Shown here piece after piece: positions 5,632 to 7,621 of a stretch of DNA of 7,621 nt (the first letter of the stretch is position 1; every line of letters starts with the position of its first letter). Origin of the DNA: CAYUIS01 sp964444825. GTDB lineage: Bacteria; Chloroflexota; Anaerolineae; B4-G1. A program made the position numbers and the translations under genes. The notes below the pieces were generated by a model. The model was not told the DNA's origin and searched no databases. It worked only from the letters and a program-made list of their open reading frames with translations. The stretch covers positions 1-7,621 of the forward strand of contig CAYUIS010000188.1 of assembly GCA_964444825.1 (NCBI GenBank). The letters are read 5' to 3'.

Positions 5632-6878
5632 ACGCGTTGGAAAGCATTCGGCTGGCCTTTCGTGCTCTGGCGGCCAACAAGCTACGATCCGCCCTGACGA
5701 TGTTGGGCATCATCATTGGCGTCGGGGCCGTCATCACGCTGATGTCGGCGGGCGAGGGTGTTTCCGTCTATATCGAGGAGAGGTTCCAGGGCATCGGTAG
5801 CAACCTGCTCTTTGTCCTGCCGGGCTCGGAGGAAGAGACAACGTCGGGACCACCCGGTTCGCAGGTAGGGACCGCCGAGCTGACCAACGCAGATGTGGAG
5901 GCTCTACGTGATCCTGTCCGTGCCCCAGATGTGGTGGCTATCTCTCCCCAGCTCTTTCGCTCCACAATAGTCGCTACTGGAAAGAGAGACACAGTTCCTC
6001 AGGTGCTGGGCGTCACGCCTGAATACGCCGAGGTCCGTAACTGGGCAGCAGAGGTCGGGGTGTTTATCGATCAGGAGCACCTAAACAGCCGGGCCCGCGT
6101 TGCGCTGCTGGGAAAGACCGTCGTCGACGATCTGTTCCCCGACAACCCATACCCTCTTGACCAGACGATCAAGATCAACAACGTACCGTTCCGTGTCATC
6201 GGCATCCTGGAGGAGAAGGGTGGGTCGCAGTTCAGCGACGAGGACAACACCGTCATCGTGCCTCTGACGACGGCTCAGTTGCGCCTCTTCCCATCGCGAG
6301 GACGCTCGGGGGACCTGACCGTGTCGGCCGTCATGATCCAGGCCGTGAGCGAGGATCGTATGGATGCGGCTACGGAGCAGGTGGCTGCAATCCTGCGCGA
6401 TCAGCACGACATCGACTTTCGGGATGAAGACGATTTTTCCATCATCAGCCAGTCCGACATTGTCGACGTTTTTGGGCAGATCACGGGCGTTCTGACCACC
6501 TTTCTGGGCGCGATCGCTGGAATCAGCCTGTTGGTGGGCGGCATCGGTATCATGAACATCATGCTCGTCTCAGTGACGGAACGCACCCGCGAGATCGGGC
6601 TCCGCAAGGCGGTGGGGGCCAGGCGACGGGACATCCTATGGCAGTTCCTGCTGGAGGCGATGACCCTTTCCCTGCTTGGTGGGCTTGTGGGCATCGGTCT
6701 CGGGGCGCTCGGCGCCTCTGTTATAACTGCGCTGATCGATGATTTCCGTTCGGTTGTCACATCCCAGGCGGTGGTGTTGGCGACGACCTTCTCGGCGGCT
6801 GTGGGTCTGTTCTTTGGTATCTATCCCGCCCGCCGTGCCTCACTCCTGAACCCGATCGACGCCCTGCGGTACGAGTGA
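5628..6878 (+). CDS. ABC transporter permease, MacB/FtsX (YknZ-like) type
   Basis: This 416-residue inner-membrane subunit has the MacB layout. A short amphipathic N-terminus (LAFRALAANKLRSALT) leads into membrane segment 1 (about 21-42). A large extracytoplasmic MacB periplasmic-core domain follows (about 43-280), with the usual patches VALLGKTVVDDLF and FRVIGILEEKGG. The C-terminal FtsX domain has segments at about 288-316, 341-366 and 381-401. The cytoplasmic coupling loop ERTREIGLRKAVGARRRDIL and the ending YPARRASLLNPIDALRYE are classic for this family. MacB-type permeases act as mechanotransmitters rather than classic pumps, moving substrates already outside the membrane through the adaptor. 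The GTG start shares the GTGA overlap with the ATPase stop. The substrate is unknown: peptides, lipids or antibiotics are all possible. It is the last gene of the unit, 33 bases before the terminator stem. Confidence 0.95.
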   Translation: MNALESIRLAFRALAANKLRSALTMLGIIIGVGAVITLMSAGEGVSVYIEERFQGIGSNLLFVLPGSEEETTSGPPGSQVGTAELTNADVEALRDPVRAPDVVAISPQLFRSTIVATGKRDTVPQVLGVTPEYAEVRNWAAEVGVFIDQEHLNSRARVALLGKTVVDDLFPDNPYPLDQTIKINNVPFRVIGILEEKGGSQFSDEDNTVIVPLTTAQLRLFPSRGRSGDLTVSAVMIQAVSEDRMDAATEQVAAILRDQHDIDFRDEDDFSIISQSDIVDVFGQITGVLTTFLGAIAGISLLVGGIGIMNIMLVSVTERTREIGLRKAVGARRRDILWQFLLEAMTLSLLGGLVGIGLGALGASVITALIDDFRSVVTSQAVVLATTFSAAVGLFFGIYPARRASLLNPIDALRYE

Positions 6879-6911
6879 TTGGGTACTGCGGTATAACGTA
6901 ACCCTCTATCC

Positions 6912-6959
6912 CGGCGAGTGGGATCAGGTTCATACTGATCTCACTCGCCGTTTTTGTTT
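6912..6959 (+). terminator. Intrinsic terminator of the exporter operon
   Basis: Arms 6912-6927 and 6935-6950 pair over 16 base pairs with one G-U wobble around the 7-base loop GTTCATA. The run TTTTTGTTT (6951-6959) follows directly. This is a textbook rho-independent terminator, 33 bases after the permease stop. Confidence 0.96.
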
Positions 6960-7010
6960 CCAAGTGAGTATCTGGACGGCTCATTCTGTGGATGCTGACG
7001 TCCGGATCGC

Positions 7011-7041
7011 TTGATGCGAAAATGGAGGTTTGTGGTACAAT
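7011..7041 (+). promoter_or_regulatory. Probable gcvPA promoter
   Basis: TACAAT (7036-7041) matches the -10 consensus at 5 of 6 bases and is preceded by TGG, an extended -10 arrangement. The best -35 is TTGATG (7011-7016), 19 bases away, which is longer than optimal, so the extended -10 may carry most of the activity. The expected start near 7048 gives a leader of about 54 bases, too short for a glycine riboswitch. The rest of the gap, 6960-7010, shows nothing recognisable. Confidence 0.6.
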
Positions 7042-7101
7042 AACAACCCGCAGAAGCACCCCGCGAATCGAGACGTCAGAAAAACCAGGGAGGAACAAGG
7101 T

Positions 7102-7621
7102 ATGAGCGAAAAACGATCGGTTGTCTACCCCTACATCCCTAATTCCGTGCCCGCAGTGAAGAGGCAGATGCTCGAGGAGGTCGGCGCAGAGAGCACCGAC
7201 GACTTTTTCGAGGATGTGCCGGAGAACCTCAGGCTCAGGAAAGGTATGGAACTACCTGAACCCTGTCTTTCCGAATACGCATTAAGGAGACACGTCGAGG
7301 GCATCCTGGCCAAGAACAGGACGGCAGGGGAGACTATCAGCTTTCTGGGAGCCGGATGCTATCAGCATCACGTGCCGTCTGTCTGTGATGAGGTGAACGG
7401 GCGCGGCGAGTTCTTGACCGCCTACGCTGGGGAGCCCTACGACGATCACGGGAGGTTTCAGGCCCTCTTTGAATACACCAGCATGATGGGTGAGCTCTTG
7501 AACATGGATGTCGTCAACGTGCCCACGTACGATGGCTTTCAGGCCAGCGCGACGTCTCTGCGTATGGCAGCGCGGATCACGGGCCGGCGCGAGGTTCTGG
7601 TGGCCCAAACCATCAGCCCCG
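7102..7621 (+). CDS. gcvPA: Glycine dehydrogenase (decarboxylating) subunit 1, N-terminal part
   Basis: The first 173 codons are visible and the gene runs off the right edge; members are usually about 440-450 residues. GcvPA and GcvPB together form the P-protein of the glycine cleavage system, which decarboxylates glycine and passes the aminomethyl group to the lipoyl H-protein. The PLP-binding lysine is carried by the partner GcvPB. Recognisable parts are YPYIPNSVPAVKRQMLEEVG (9-28), DVPENLRL (38-45), LSEYALRRHV, FLGAGCYQHHVPSV (about 81-94), FLTAYAGEPYDDHGRFQALFEY and NMDVVNVPTYDG. The segment AGEPYDDHGRFQALFEY differs from the more usual YQPEISQGTLQAIFEYQT form, so this may be a divergent lineage or a close relative with altered use. 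AGGGAGGA (7087-7094), 7 bases before ATG 7102, fixes the start. No gcvT or gcvH lies in the window. Confidence 0.88.
   Translation, partial: MSEKRSVVYPYIPNSVPAVKRQMLEEVGAESTDDFFEDVPENLRLRKGMELPEPCLSEYALRRHVEGILAKNRTAGETISFLGAGCYQHHVPSVCDEVNGRGEFLTAYAGEPYDDHGRFQALFEYTSMMGELLNMDVVNVPTYDGFQASATSLRMAARITGRREVLVAQTISP

Noticed and set aside
4903..6878. A split (frameshifted) macB gene
   Set aside because: The ATPase has a complete C-terminus and normal stop, and the permease has its own strong ribosome site and a clean N-terminus. The GTGA overlap is typical of separate coupled genes, as in YknY/YknZ.
6960..7101. Glycine riboswitch ahead of gcvPA
   Set aside because: The leader after the likely start site is only about 54 bases and shows no paired aptamer-like structure.

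Overview
The window is a GC-rich (roughly 60%) bacterial chromosomal segment in which every supported gene lies on the plus strand. A cyanobacterial/plant-style ADP-glucose pyrophosphorylase, a split glycine decarboxylase (separate GcvPA subunit), a secreted subtilase and a MacAB/Ykn-like exporter with no outer-membrane channel gene nearby fit a Chloroflexota-type organism. That placement is inference from family resemblance, not proof.

Layout: (1) 1-383, C-terminal end of a secreted S8 (subtilisin-like) protease cut by the window edge. (2) 556-1815, glgC, a complete glucose-1-phosphate adenylyltransferase (glycogen synthesis), followed by a hairpin terminator at 1867-1890. (3) 1924-6959, a self-contained transcription unit: a near-consensus sigma-70 promoter (TTGACA-N16-TATAAT) with a small palindrome over the expected start site, two tandem HlyD/MacA-type membrane fusion proteins (1999-3414 and 3432-4892), a MacB/LolD-type ABC ATPase (4903-5631), a MacB/FtsX-type permease (5628-6878, GTGA overlap with the ATPase), and a strong intrinsic terminator (6912-6959). 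(4) 7102 to the end, the N-terminal third or so of gcvPA, with its own promoter.

The four exporter genes should make one machine: the ATPase powers the permease, and the two adaptor paralogues stand on the permease's extracytoplasmic domain. The most striking signal is in the adaptors. Their beta-barrel plus membrane-proximal halves are identical over 401 consecutive bases (429 of 430 overall, 142 identical residues), while the N-terminal, lipoyl and coiled-coil halves have clearly diverged. The identity begins and ends abruptly, and its 5' edge falls at a domain boundary. This points to recent gene conversion. The second adaptor also carries about 15 extra residues with its only two cysteines, centred on the symmetry point of a 33-residue hairpin repeat, i.e. 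at the predicted tip. Together these suggest a two-adaptor (possibly hetero-oligomeric) exporter with a common permease-docking base and two different tips.
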